Positions 16,411 to 24,880 of a stretch of DNA of 64,000 nt are shown piece by piece. Under the pieces are notes generated by a model that worked only from the letters and a program-made list of their open reading frames with translations, did no database searches and was not told where the DNA came from. Both the position numbers and the translations under genes were made by a program. The stretch comes from an uncultured Bacteroidota bacterium (GTDB taxonomy: Bacteria; Bacteroidota; Bacteroidia; AKYH767-A; 2013-40CM-41-45), in contig CALMQM010000039.1 of NCBI GenBank assembly GCA_937871435.1, forward strand, positions 25,068 to 89,067, written 5' to 3'. Within the stretch, counting starts at the first letter, position 1; the number at the start of each line of letters is the position of its first letter.

Positions 16411-17244
16411 ATGAAAAAACTCTACTCTTTACTCTCAGTTGCATTCATTTCTGTGGCAGCATTTGCTCAGAATCCAGTGTTAAATCCCGGCTTTGAAAAC
16501 TGGTCCGGAAGTAATCCTTCAAACTGGACTACATCAAATTCATCCCAAGGCAACCCGATCACAAAAGCTACTCCGGGCTATTCTTCCGCTTCAGCTGCAA
16601 AACTCACAGCGATTGCCACTGCCGGAGGAACCGCTCTGCCGCTGATGACCAGCGAAGGAACCGGATTTTCAGTTACTCATGCTTACAGCAATCTGGAACT
16701 CTGGTACAAAGCGGCTTTCGTCGCTTCAGATGTATGTAATGTAACAGTTTCTTTTCTGGATGCATCCAACAATGCAATTGGTGGCGGAGCAAAAACAATT
16801 AATACTAACACCACAACCTTCACACATGTCACTGTTCCTTTGACAGTGGTGGGTACTCCGGCGAAATGTCAAATCACATTTACAGTTGTCAATCCTGGCG
16901 GAGGAATTGTTATCGTTAACCTCGGCTCAACGATTACATTGGATGATATCGAACTGACAGGTGTGATCGGGATTGATGAGTTAAAAGAAAATTCTGATCT
17001 CGTGGTCTATCCTAATCCGGTTCATGACAGAATGCTGATGCAGGTGACTACAACTCCGGGTGAAAAAATTACATGGTCTCTGACTGACGCTTCAGGAAAA
17101 GTAGTTGCAACCAGGAAATCAGAAATCGTTTCTTCAGATATTCTGAAAGACGAAATGCAGCTTCCTCAACTTGCAAAAGGATTTTATGTTCTTAGCCTGC
17201 AATCAGACACAAGAAGAGCAACACGCAGAGTAGTGATCGAGTAA
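16411..17244 (+). CDS. Secreted T9SS protein, small carbohydrate-binding-like (paralogue 2)
   Basis: 277 aa from the ATG at 16411, which starts the signal peptide MKKLYSLLSVAFISVAAFAQ. The mature N-terminus NPVLNPGFENWSGSNPSNW matches the upstream paralogue, with a jelly-roll-like domain to about residue 185 (ITLDDIELTGVIG) and a type A T9SS tail (LVVYPNPVHDRM). The start 27 codons upstream at 16330 would put charged sequence before the signal and is not used. The gene ends at a strong bidirectional terminator. Function is unknown; it is probably a surface or secreted binding protein. Confidence 0.83.
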   Translation: MKKLYSLLSVAFISVAAFAQNPVLNPGFENWSGSNPSNWTTSNSSQGNPITKATPGYSSASAAKLTAIATAGGTALPLMTSEGTGFSVTHAYSNLELWYKAAFVASDVCNVTVSFLDASNNAIGGGAKTINTNTTTFTHVTVPLTVVGTPAKCQITFTVVNPGGGIVIVNLGSTITLDDIELTGVIGIDELKENSDLVVYPNPVHDRMLMQVTTTPGEKITWSLTDASGKVVATRKSEIVSSDILKDEMQLPQLAKGFYVLSLQSDTRRATRRVVIE

Positions 17245-17262
17245 AGATATTCTCTTATATAA

Positions 17263-17315
17263 TAAAAGGGTGAAGAGTGTGGGAAATTGATTCCCCGGAC
17301 TCTTCACCCTTTTCT
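17263..17315. terminator. Bidirectional terminator between paralogue 2 and the EF-G-like gene
   Basis: AAGGGTGAAGAGT pairs with ACTCTTCACCCTT across a loop that itself contains a GGGAA/TTCCC stem. A-rich and T-rich flanks serve both converging genes (stop codons at 17244 plus, 17331 minus). Confidence 0.9.
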
Positions 17316-17330
17316 TTTCACTCTTCACTC

Positions 17331-19457
17331 TTAATGAACTTCCGTCACTTTGTATTCATCCGCAAGTTTGCGTTGAATCTCTCCCGGCACCGGTGCATAT
17401 TCTGCAAAATGACCGGTATAACTTCCACGTCCTTGAGTAATAGAACGCAAAGAAGTAGAATACTTGTCGAGTTCAGACAATGGCGTCCTGGCTTTGATGA
17501 CCTGGTATTTTCCTTTTGAATCCATTCCCATAATGATGGAACGGCGGGTTTGTAAATCAGTTACAACATCTCCCATCAACTCTTCAGGAACGAGAATTTC
17601 TACATCATAAATTGGTTCCAGGATCTTAGGATCAGCCTGATGGAAAGCTTCTTTGAAAGCCATCATTCCGGCAATCTTAAAGGAGATATCGTTGGAATCA
17701 ACCGGATGCATTTTACCATCGTAAACGATCACACGAATGTCACGCACATAAGATCCTGTGAGTGGCCCTTCCTGCATTTTTTCCATAACACCTTTTTGGA
17801 TGGATGGAATAAATCGTTGATCAATTACACCACCAACAATACAATTGTAGAATACAAGTTTTCCGCCCCACGGCAATTCGATGATTTCTTTTTCCCTCAC
17901 ATGATGTTCGTGCGGTTCAGCCATGCCATCATGATACGGTTCAATTTTCATGTATACTTCTCCGAATTGTCCGGCACCGCCACTTTGTTTTTTATGCCTG
18001 TATGAAGCCATCGCATTGCGCTGAATGGTTTCTCTGTATGGAATACGAGGTTTACCGAATTCCACTTCCAGGTGATAGATTTTTTCTATTCTCCATTTCA
18101 CTACATTCAAATGCAATTCACCTTGTCCTCCCAAAATCACCTGACGCAATTCCCTGGAGTATTCAATGGTTACAGTAGGATCTTCCTGATGAATTTCCGC
18201 AAGCACCCCGCCGAGTTTTTCATCGTCGGTTTTATTTTTTGCAACGATGGAAACTCTGAGTCTTGGATCTGGGAAATGAATTGTATCAATAGAGATGTTC
18301 TTTCCTGCAGCACACAAAGTATGATTGGTGAATGTGTCTTTTAGCTTTAATGTAGTGCCGATATCACCGGCAGTGAGTTTGGCAATAGGATTTCTGTTTT
18401 TACCATCCATGATGAACAGTTGATTCAGCCTTTCTGTATGACCGGTTGCTGAATTCACCAGATCCATTCCGGCTGTAACTTCACCGGACATGACTTTGAA
18501 GAACGACAGTTTGCCCAGATGTGGTTCAATCAGTGTTTTGAAAACGAATACAACCGGAGGTCCTTTAGGATCGCATGGAAGATCTTTTCCATCTTCAGTT
18601 TTTTCAGGCAAAAGTTCTGTAGCGGATGGCGCTACATTATCGATGAATCCCATGAGGCGTCCGCTTCCCATATCTTTTTTCGCGGAGAGACAAAAAACAG
18701 GATACACATCGTGGTGTAACATTCCGAGTTTCAATCCTTGTTTCAACTGATCTTCATCGAGCGAGCCTTTTTCAAAATAGAGCTCCATTAATTTTTCATC
18801 GTTTTCCGCCGCCTTTTCTACCAAAGCATTGTGTAAACGATTGGCTTTTTCAAGTTCGTCGGCAGGGATATCAAGTTTTTGTGGTTTCCCGCCTGCAGGA
18901 GGAAACGTATACATTTTCATCGTGAGCAAATCGATGATCGAATCAAAAGCATCTCCCTGCTTTAAGGGATATTGCATCACTGTGATGGCATTGCCAAAAC
19001 GTTGACGGGCTTGTTCAACAGTGTTATCGAAATCAGACTTTGCATGATCCACATGGTTGACGGCAAACAGGATAGGTTTCTGAAATTTCTCTACGTAATT
19101 CCAGATGAGTTCCGTTCCTACTTCCACGCCGTTTTCAGCATTCAGCATCATGACAGCAGTATCCGCGACACGTAAGGCACTGATCACTTCACCAATAAAA
19201 TCATCGAGTCCCGGAGTATCAATGATATTGATTTTATAATCTTTCCATTCTGTATGCAATGTTGTTGCATACACCGAACTGTTGCGTTCATGTTCTATTT
19301 CGTGGTAATCTGAGACCGTATTTTTTTCTTCGACAGTACCACGTCGATTGATTAAACCGGCTTCGAAGAGCATGGCTTCCGCCAAAGTGGTCTTACCGGA
19401 TTTCGAAGCCCCGACCAGGACTACATTTTTTATGTGTTTATCATCATAGACTTTCAT
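17331..19457 (-). CDS. Elongation factor G paralogue with altered GTPase motifs
   Basis: 708 aa with the full EF-G layout: G domain, domain II, III, IV (HKKQSGGAGQFGEV near residue 500) and V. It should act on the ribosome in translocation or a related step. The G motifs depart from canonical EF-G. The P loop is GASKSGKT (16-23) instead of AHIDAGKT. Switch I reads ERNSSV where ERGITI is usual. G3 is DTPGLDDF with Leu84 in place of the catalytic His of DTPGHVDF. G4 is NHVD (134-137) in place of NKMD. Such changes fit the EF-G2-like paralogues of Bacteroidota, at least one of which (in Bacteroides thetaiotaomicron) is reported to work without GTP hydrolysis and under starvation. The main fusA is expected elsewhere. 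The family call is firm; the physiological role is inferred. Confidence 0.9.
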   Translation of the reverse strand: MKVYDDKHIKNVVLVGASKSGKTTLAEAMLFEAGLINRRGTVEEKNTVSDYHEIEHERNSSVYATTLHTEWKDYKINIIDTPGLDDFIGEVISALRVADTAVMMLNAENGVEVGTELIWNYVEKFQKPILFAVNHVDHAKSDFDNTVEQARQRFGNAITVMQYPLKQGDAFDSIIDLLTMKMYTFPPAGGKPQKLDIPADELEKANRLHNALVEKAAENDEKLMELYFEKGSLDEDQLKQGLKLGMLHHDVYPVFCLSAKKDMGSGRLMGFIDNVAPSATELLPEKTEDGKDLPCDPKGPPVVFVFKTLIEPHLGKLSFFKVMSGEVTAGMDLVNSATGHTERLNQLFIMDGKNRNPIAKLTAGDIGTTLKLKDTFTNHTLCAAGKNISIDTIHFPDPRLRVSIVAKNKTDDEKLGGVLAEIHQEDPTVTIEYSRELRQVILGGQGELHLNVVKWRIEKIYHLEVEFGKPRIPYRETIQRNAMASYRHKKQSGGAGQFGEVYMKIEPYHDGMAEPHEHHVREKEIIELPWGGKLVFYNCIVGGVIDQRFIPSIQKGVMEKMQEGPLTGSYVRDIRVIVYDGKMHPVDSNDISFKIAGMMAFKEAFHQADPKILEPIYDVEILVPEELMGDVVTDLQTRRSIIMGMDSKGKYQVIKARTPLSELDKYSTSLRSITQGRGSYTGHFAEYAPVPGEIQRKLADEYKVTEVH

Positions 19458-19927
19458 ACACGATTGGTTTTAGATTAGAAATGATATGTAAAATGGATTC
19501 GTCAAGACGCGAGTCTCGAATTACGCTTTGAAGAAAGAGCAGAAGAAAAAAATCTGCTGACAAACTTTCGCAGTTTAAAGCGCTCTTTTAATATGTTCTT
19601 AATGGTGGAGTAGCATCGCCGCCCATAGAAAAGAGATTTTGAAAATCCAATAGATAAATTTAAACTAATTTCTCAATATCAAACAAAGATTTTTATCATA
19701 AAAAATGCACCCAAAAATTGATTTTTGGGGTTTGAAGGCAGATTTTGATGTACTCTCTTCCCAGGATTCACCCTTAAAAAGCTCCGAAACACCTTTATTG
19801 ACGCGGCTTTTAGATTCATCCGATTGAACCTGAGCGAACCGTACGCGGAAAAAATTATTAGTTGACTTATACAACAAATGTCACCTTTACTTTATTGAAG
19901 ACTTTGTAAATTTGTATCCGAAAATCA
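19458..19927. other. Intergenic region between divergent EF-G-like and DUF983 genes
   Basis: 470 bp. Apart from the putative DUF983 promoter near its right end I see no gene. A 70-codon minus-strand frame (19665-19877) has no recognisable domain and is not called. An inverted stretch CAAAAATTGATTTTTGG near 19710 gives a small AT-rich hairpin. Confidence 0.5.
19886..19914 (+). promoter_or_regulatory. Putative promoter of the DUF983 gene
   Basis: TAAATTTG at 19907-19914 matches the Bacteroidota -7 box, with TTTA at 19886-19889 as a weak -33 element 17 nt upstream. It lies 13 nt before the start at 19928. Confidence 0.45.
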
Positions 19928-20347
19928 ATGAACACCATGACAAATTCAACAGTAGCCAGACCATCTGCAAATGCACTGAGCGGTATTGTGAGCATGAAAT
20001 GTCCGGCTTGCAGAACAGGAAATATTTTTGTGGAAAGCAATCCTTATGTGTTGAGTAAAATGGGAGAAATGCATGAGAACTGTTCTGTATGCGGAGAAAG
20101 TTTCCGTCATGAACCGGGTTTTTATTTTGGTGCAGCATACGTAAGCTATGCGTTGATGGTCGCTTTTTTGGTAGGAGTGGGTTTGTTGTACTATGCAGTT
20201 TTCAGGGAAATCGGTGACCACATGTTTCGTTTACTCGTCATAGGAACCATTTCCGCAGTAATGATTGCGCCACTTATTTTCAGGTATTCACGTATTATTT
20301 ATCTTTATATTATTGTCAGGTATAAAGGGAAAAAGAAAAAATCCTGA
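19928..20347 (+). CDS. DUF983 family membrane protein
   Basis: 139 aa. The N-terminal half carries a zinc-ribbon-like pair of CxxC motifs: MKCPACRTGNIF (near residues 23-34) and ENCSVCGESFRHEPGFYFGA, the DUF983 hallmark. Two membrane segments follow (about 73-95 and 103-125), then a basic tail. It is predicted to be an inner-membrane protein with a cytoplasmic zinc-binding head. The biochemical role of the family is not established. The start codon could also be the ATG three codons later (MTNSTVARPS), which makes no difference to the domain. A 57-aa basic protein gene follows 60 bp later and may be co-transcribed. Confidence 0.9.
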   Translation: MNTMTNSTVARPSANALSGIVSMKCPACRTGNIFVESNPYVLSKMGEMHENCSVCGESFRHEPGFYFGAAYVSYALMVAFLVGVGLLYYAVFREIGDHMFRLLVIGTISAVMIAPLIFRYSRIIYLYIIVRYKGKKKKS

Positions 20348-20407
20348 TTCATCGAAACACCGATTATTGTAGTCCGGTAATTTTCTGTTCAAAAAACTTT
20401 GAATCCG

Positions 20408-20581
20408 ATGTCAGGAAAGAAACGCAATAAAGCGAATGAAGTCGCTAAAAAACTGCAACGGAAACTGGCTGTTCAACAAGGTTTTTACGATGGACGTTTC
20501 CAGGAGAAAACGGTCAAGGACAAAAAAAAGGAAATGAAGAAACGTTGGGCAAGAAATCGTTCAGGAAGAGAAGAACTCTGA
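20408..20581 (+). CDS. Small highly basic protein of unknown function
   Basis: 57 aa from the ATG at 20408 (a TTG at 20399 would add three residues). It is rich in Lys, Arg, Gln and Glu, has no hydrophobic segment, and is probably largely helical (KANEVAKKLQRKLAVQQGF, then KDKKKEMKKRWARNRSG). The charge suggests RNA, ribosome or DNA contact, but no family is recognised. It lies just downstream of the DUF983 gene and ends five bp before the stop codon of the convergent gene on the other strand. It is likely real because codon use continues cleanly to a stop and the composition is not that of a random frame. Confidence 0.6.
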   Translation: MSGKKRNKANEVAKKLQRKLAVQQGFYDGRFQEKTVKDKKKEMKKRWARNRSGREEL

Positions 20582-20585
20582 AATA

Positions 20586-21353
20586 TTAAAAGTGATACCC
20601 GATTCCTGCCTGTGCAATACGTGGAGCCATATCTATGTATCCGGGTGTATAAGCAGAAGATTCATCTGTTTTAAAACTCATCCAGTGCGCACGGTCATAA
20701 TGCCACATCAGACAAGCGCTCACGCCCATTACCCATCCGGATTCACCCAGCCGCCAGTTTAAGCCGAAGTAAATTCCTGCAGCCTGCGCGATTCCACCTT
20801 TTATTTCACTGATTCCAATGCTGTCTTTTGCCTGTTGGGTAACAGCCATATCTTCTGAGCGCATACCCATAAAAGTAATTCCGAGAACTGCTTCATTCTG
20901 GCTATGATAAGGCATCTGAAACATCGTGTAAGGATCCGTACCATTAAAAGATAAGGTAAGAGTTCCACGGAGCATTTGAGTAGGGGTGATTCCTAAACGG
21001 AATTTGGAATTTTCTGATTTCGCATTCAGCTCTGTTTCCATGTAACTTCCCGCCACCTGTAAACCTAAAACAGCTCCGCGCATACGTACCGCATCAAAAC
21101 TGACAGAGAGTTCGGGCATGGCGGAATAATAAGGCTTCACAAACCATCCACCATTGCCAAAAATATTGTCCTTCAACCACATTTGTGCTTCGTAATCCGG
21201 GTTGTTGGCAAGAACTCCATATTTTGCTACCCAGGTCCAACGGGTACGTTCTCTCCATGTTACCTGAGCGAAGGATTGAATACTCATCATTCCAAATAGG
21301 GCAAGGAGGATAATCAGCCTGCCTTTGGAAAATACAGATTGGGATTTTTGCAT
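20586..21353 (-). CDS. Predicted outer-membrane or periplasmic protein, function unknown
   Basis: 255 aa from the ATG at 21353, which begins MQKSQSVFSKGRLIILLALFG, a signal peptide ending near SFAQ. The mature part has alternating amphipathic beta strands rich in Tyr, Trp and Gly (AVLGLQVAGSYMET, GIYFGLNWRLGESGWVMGV) and ends with an aromatic residue (AQAGIGYHF), as do many outer-membrane beta-barrels. No known family was recognised. No T9SS tail is present. The promoter TTTG-N17-TATCTTGG lies upstream. It is transcribed towards the 57-aa basic protein gene, with a five-bp gap between stop codons. Confidence 0.7.
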   Translation of the reverse strand: MQKSQSVFSKGRLIILLALFGMMSIQSFAQVTWRERTRWTWVAKYGVLANNPDYEAQMWLKDNIFGNGGWFVKPYYSAMPELSVSFDAVRMRGAVLGLQVAGSYMETELNAKSENSKFRLGITPTQMLRGTLTLSFNGTDPYTMFQMPYHSQNEAVLGITFMGMRSEDMAVTQQAKDSIGISEIKGGIAQAAGIYFGLNWRLGESGWVMGVSACLMWHYDRAHWMSFKTDESSAYTPGYIDMAPRIAQAGIGYHF

Positions 21354-21400
21354 GGATAGAATTGCTGCAGATTGTGAATGCAAGTCTGGCATTCAGGCCG

Positions 21401-21429
21401 CCAAGATACCGAAAAAATAAAATTGCAAA
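21401..21429 (-). promoter_or_regulatory. Promoter of the 255-aa envelope protein gene
   Basis: On the minus strand TTTG (21429-21426), 17 nt, then TATCTTGG (21408-21401), one mismatch from TAnnTTTG, 47 nt before the start at 21353. Confidence 0.45.
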
Positions 21430-21503
21430 CCCTCTGAACCCCCTTATTCATTCAGAGTTTTTCACAGAAATCAAAATGGTTTTGAATAGAAAAATCAGGA
21501 AAT

Positions 21504-21535
21504 AAAAAAAAGCGGCTCACCCCTGAACCGCTTTT
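21504..21535 (-). terminator. Strong terminator with no large gene upstream
   Basis: Read on the minus strand: AAAAGCGG, an inner TCA/TGA pair, CCGCTTTTTTT. The seven-T run is on the minus strand; the plus side has only four T. The only minus-strand frame ending just before it is the 26-codon peptide at 21564-21644, so it implies a short transcript. Confidence 0.85.
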
Positions 21536-21563
21536 AGCCTATGAATTGTGTAATCGTGCAATA

Positions 21564-21644
21564 CTATTTTATCGCCAGTCCGAGTATCCAGGAAAAAGCA
21601 ACTGCTGCGATGAAGAACTTGAGAAGTGATTCTTTGCTTAGCAT
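21564..21644 (-). CDS. Candidate 26-aa single-pass membrane peptide
   Basis: MLSKESLLKFFIAAVAFSWI followed by LGLAIK: a short charged N-terminus, one hydrophobic helix of about 17 residues and a Lys end. The frame could extend upstream to 21767 (67 aa), but the added part is not protein-like. Support is that a strong intrinsic terminator starts 29 nt past the stop, with no other gene to use it. No homologue is recognised. It could be a membrane regulator, a type I toxin-like peptide, or an accidental frame inside a small RNA. Confidence 0.4.
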   Translation of the reverse strand: MLSKESLLKFFIAAVAFSWILGLAIK

Positions 21645-21767
21645 GATCGATGATTTTGAGATCTTATTACGGGAGGTGTAAGGAATTGTTACAAATTGGC
21701 TCGCCGGCAAGATGTTAACCACCCGTTTTGATTGCATCATGAGGAAACCAGTGTTTAATTTCTTCAA

Positions 21768-22067
21768 TTTTTAACTCTTTCAAAGAAATATTACTTGAAA
21801 ATAAGAATCAATTCTGGATGTATTATGGAGAAAGAATTTTGTAAGGATTTGTATAGTGAGACAAGGGCATTTTCCCGCTTGGATTAAACATAAAACGAAG
21901 AAGATGGTAACGGTTTGTGTGTTTTGAATCTTGTCAATCCATAAAAAATCACGTAATTTGAAGAGGATTTCATTCCACGAATTTTAACACTGAATGAAAT
22001 ACCGGAAAAGGTCGCTAAAACGCCAACCTTAAATACTAATTCAGAAAATAAGCACCAGATTCATCAT
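21768..22067. other. Intergenic region upstream of the 377-aa unknown gene
   Basis: AT-rich, no gene seen. Nearby are a TGTAA-N7-TTACA imperfect dyad (21677-21693) and the half-site TTTTGTAAG at 21837-21845, which resembles the palindrome at 15137. No clear promoter box was found. Confidence 0.45.
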
Positions 22068-23201
22068 ATGATTAGTTACGATCAATTCAAACAACGCATG
22101 GGCACTGTTCGTCGTGCCGAAACAAAAGGTGGTGGAGGCAGTTATAGAAATATCCGGATCTCCGGTGAATACATGCTCCTTGACCGGGAGAGTTCCGGAA
22201 ACCAGGAAAGAGTGAGCTTAAGGGAATTGTATGAATTGTACAGGCAAAATCAAACGATCGATACCAAGATTGCCGGAAAATTCATTTCCGGAAGAGTATT
22301 CTCACCTGCAGTCGCAGTGCTCATCGCAGCTGGTTTATTCGATGCAAAGGGTAAAAAAATTGAAAAAATTGAAAAAGTGGATACTGTTGCAGCGGTCCCG
22401 CCGCCTCCAATGCCTGTGCGTGATGATGATGAACTGGAAGACAGCAACGATGAAGGCCGCTTTTTTCAGGCTCTCAGAATGGTGATCGGGAAAGATGATT
22501 TATACGCAAAATCTCTCGGCAAGCACCTGCAAGCCGGCTTTGTTACACTTCCCCGACAAATTGAGTTCGCGGATTTAAGTCCCGAGCTGAGTGAGATGAT
22601 GAAACAAATCAATGTCGCATTGATGAAAGACGGAGATGCCGGAAAGGGAACTCTTGTTGCACGACTGGACGGATTTGTTCACAAGCATCCCGTGTTAGGT
22701 ACACGCATTGTTGAGTTTGATGAAGAGCAACATTTTACTCCTGCGAGAAAAGAGACGTTGAAGCTGTTACAAGGACACACAAAAGCAGTTTACATTCAGG
22801 ATTACATTGATCTCTGTGACAACCTGAATTATTTTAATGAAGCGGTTCTTCCTAAACATCGGGTTCGTCTCACACTTGAACAAATGCCTGAAAATTTTTC
22901 AGCCTTCCAGAAAATTCTGGTGGATGAAAATATGAAAGAGATGGGATACATCGCTCAAAAACCTGGTTTCTTGTTTTTAGGAGGTCGTGTCGCACAACGT
23001 GCGTACTATGATACTCTGCGAGACATCGCGCATTTGTTGCCAGCTAACAGACGATTGCTTGAACCCATTCGTATTTCAAAATATGAAATTGAAAAAATCA
23101 CGGGAAAAAAGATGGAATCTTCTTCCATTAATATTCTTGCGGACGCGATCCGAAAAGTACTGGAATTGAAATATGCTTTTGTAGAACAACCTGAATTCTG
23201 A
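22068..23201 (+). CDS. Conserved-looking cytoplasmic protein of unknown function, upstream of xseA
   Basis: 377 aa, no signal peptide or membrane helix. The N-terminal part (1-100) is basic, with a Gly run (TKGGGGSYRN) and a segment VFSPAVAVLIAAGLFDAKGK. A Pro/Asp/Glu-rich linker (about 105-125, PPPPMPVRDDDELEDSNDEG) leads to a helical C-terminal domain (about 130-377) with no motif I recognise. It ends 28 bp before the xseA start and is on the same strand, so it probably belongs to one operon with xseA and xseB. A DNA-metabolism role is only a guess from this context. Confidence 0.75.
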   Translation: MISYDQFKQRMGTVRRAETKGGGGSYRNIRISGEYMLLDRESSGNQERVSLRELYELYRQNQTIDTKIAGKFISGRVFSPAVAVLIAAGLFDAKGKKIEKIEKVDTVAAVPPPPMPVRDDDELEDSNDEGRFFQALRMVIGKDDLYAKSLGKHLQAGFVTLPRQIEFADLSPELSEMMKQINVALMKDGDAGKGTLVARLDGFVHKHPVLGTRIVEFDEEQHFTPARKETLKLLQGHTKAVYIQDYIDLCDNLNYFNEAVLPKHRVRLTLEQMPENFSAFQKILVDENMKEMGYIAQKPGFLFLGGRVAQRAYYDTLRDIAHLLPANRRLLEPIRISKYEIEKITGKKMESSSINILADAIRKVLELKYAFVEQPEF

Positions 23202-23229
23202 TTCAGGCTGAACCAGAAATTTGCAGGGA

Positions 23230-24681
23230 ATGGTGTTGCCGGTTACAGAAATAATTCCGCTGAAACTTTCCGACCTCACACGGAAGGTAGAGCAGACAAT
23301 CAGGCAAACGTTCGGGGAAGAATTTTTTTGGGTGGTCGCGGAAATTTCCGGACATAAATTTTATCCCAATCAGGACAGACATTATTTTGAGTTCGTTGAG
23401 AAACTCGAAGGATCTTCCGTTGAAACAGCGAAGCTAAAAGGGATTGCCTGGACTCAGGGAGCGCAAGCTATCAGGCTTTTTGAAAATGGTACCGGACAAC
23501 TTTTCGGGAATGGACTCCAGGTTTTGGCAAAAGTAAAACTGGATTATCACATTGTGTTCGGACTGCAGTTAATTCTTCTGGACATTGATCATTCTTTTAC
23601 TCTTGGAAATCTTGAGAAACAAAGAAGACAAACACTGCTTCGGCTCGTTCATGAGAATCCTGATTTTATTCGATTCGAGAATGGTGAATACCGCACATTA
23701 AATAAAGAGAAAGAATTCGGACAAGTGATTCAACACATTGCATTGATTGCATCACCCAATTCCGAAGGATACACTGATTTCATCCACACTTTAAGAAGCA
23801 ACGAATTCGGATACACGTTTGACGTAGATAATTATTTCAGTTCGGTTCAGGGAGGTGAAGCGGAAAGGGAACTGATCCAAACGCTTGTTTCAATTTATTC
23901 ATCACAAAAAGCATATGATGCAGTAGTAATGATTCGGGGCGGTGGAGCTAAAACGGATTTTCTGGTTTTTGATACCTATGCCCTGAGCAGAGCTGTCGCT
24001 AAATTTCCCATCCCGTTGATTACCGGACTGGGTCACCACAAAGATGTCAGTATTGTGGATCTCATGGCAAACACCAATACTAAAACTCCGACTAAATCAG
24101 CCGAGTTTATTATTTCTCATAACAGAAAATTTGAAGATAAAATTCTTGAAACACGTCAACGGGTAGTTATCAGGATTCAGCAATCTCTTTCTCTGCAACA
24201 ACAGAGAATCAATGCCATCAATTCCCGATTGATTGATTGCGCTAAAAACTCTCTCGTTCTGCAAAAGGAGGATTTACATCAACACAGACAGTCAATTTTG
24301 GATGAAACGAAAAACATACTTTTTTCCAAACACAAACAGTTGGATCAACAATTAAATCTTTTGAGTACTAAACCGCGAATGATTGCGCAGCAGGGGAAAC
24401 TGGAATTAAACAATTTGATAGATCGCATCCATACGTTTACGGAAAAATACTTTATCACACAGGAAGGCAGCCTGAACCATTTCTCCGCAATTGTAAAAAT
24501 AATGAGCCCTTCAAGTATATTGCAACGTGGTTTTGCAATTGTACAATCAAAAGGGAAAATTGTAAAAGACGCAGCGAATATCGAAGCCGGTGAAGAAATT
24601 CAAATTACAATGCAGGATGCTGAGTTAAAGACAAAAGTGATAATCAAAACACAAAGAGATGGAAACTCCACTGACTTATGA
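23230..24681 (+). CDS. xseA: Exodeoxyribonuclease VII large subunit
   Basis: Catalytic subunit of the single-strand-specific exonuclease VII, which degrades ssDNA from both ends into oligonucleotides. 483 aa from the ATG at 23230, following GCAGGGA; the TTG at 23221 is the alternative. The N-terminal OB-fold domain (about 1-115) includes FFWVVAEISGHKFYPNQDRH, and the catalytic domain (about 150-460) has IALIASPNSEGYTDF, VMIRGGGAKTDFLVFD and ITGLGHHKDVSIVDLMAN, which correspond to the conserved blocks of XseA. The middle is long and coiled-coil-like (about 290-420). It is the divergent form seen in Bacteroidota. It overlaps xseB by 23 bp, implying translational coupling. Confidence 0.95.
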   Translation: MVLPVTEIIPLKLSDLTRKVEQTIRQTFGEEFFWVVAEISGHKFYPNQDRHYFEFVEKLEGSSVETAKLKGIAWTQGAQAIRLFENGTGQLFGNGLQVLAKVKLDYHIVFGLQLILLDIDHSFTLGNLEKQRRQTLLRLVHENPDFIRFENGEYRTLNKEKEFGQVIQHIALIASPNSEGYTDFIHTLRSNEFGYTFDVDNYFSSVQGGEAERELIQTLVSIYSSQKAYDAVVMIRGGGAKTDFLVFDTYALSRAVAKFPIPLITGLGHHKDVSIVDLMANTNTKTPTKSAEFIISHNRKFEDKILETRQRVVIRIQQSLSLQQQRINAINSRLIDCAKNSLVLQKEDLHQHRQSILDETKNILFSKHKQLDQQLNLLSTKPRMIAQQGKLELNNLIDRIHTFTEKYFITQEGSLNHFSAIVKIMSPSSILQRGFAIVQSKGKIVKDAANIEAGEEIQITMQDAELKTKVIIKTQRDGNSTDL

Positions 24682-24880
24682 ATCTGCTTACGCGGAACTG
24701 AAACAAATAGCCGTTGAAATAGAAGATGAAACAGTGAGTGTCGACACACTTGCCGAAAAAGTAAAAAGAGCTTCGGAATTGATTCAGTTTTGTCAGTCAC
24801 GCCTGCGTGCAACCGAACAGGAAGTGAATAAAATTTTGAAACAGATGGAAATGAAAAAGGGTTCCGGCGACAAAGACTGA
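24659..24880 (+). CDS. xseB: Exodeoxyribonuclease VII small subunit
   Basis: 73 aa, two-helix small subunit that binds XseA in several copies. It has the family phrases YESAYAELKQIAVEIEDE and LAEKVKRASELIQFCQSRL, ending in a basic tail (KKGSGDKD). The start at 24659 lies inside the end of xseA, so the two are translated together. Length is normal for XseB. Confidence 0.95.
   Translation: METPLTYESAYAELKQIAVEIEDETVSVDTLAEKVKRASELIQFCQSRLRATEQEVNKILKQMEMKKGSGDKD

Noticed and set aside
19665..19877. 70-codon minus-strand frame in the EF-G/DUF983 gap
   Set aside because: No domain, no promoter or start context, unusual composition (VNKGVSELFKGESW); could be a relic but not supportable.
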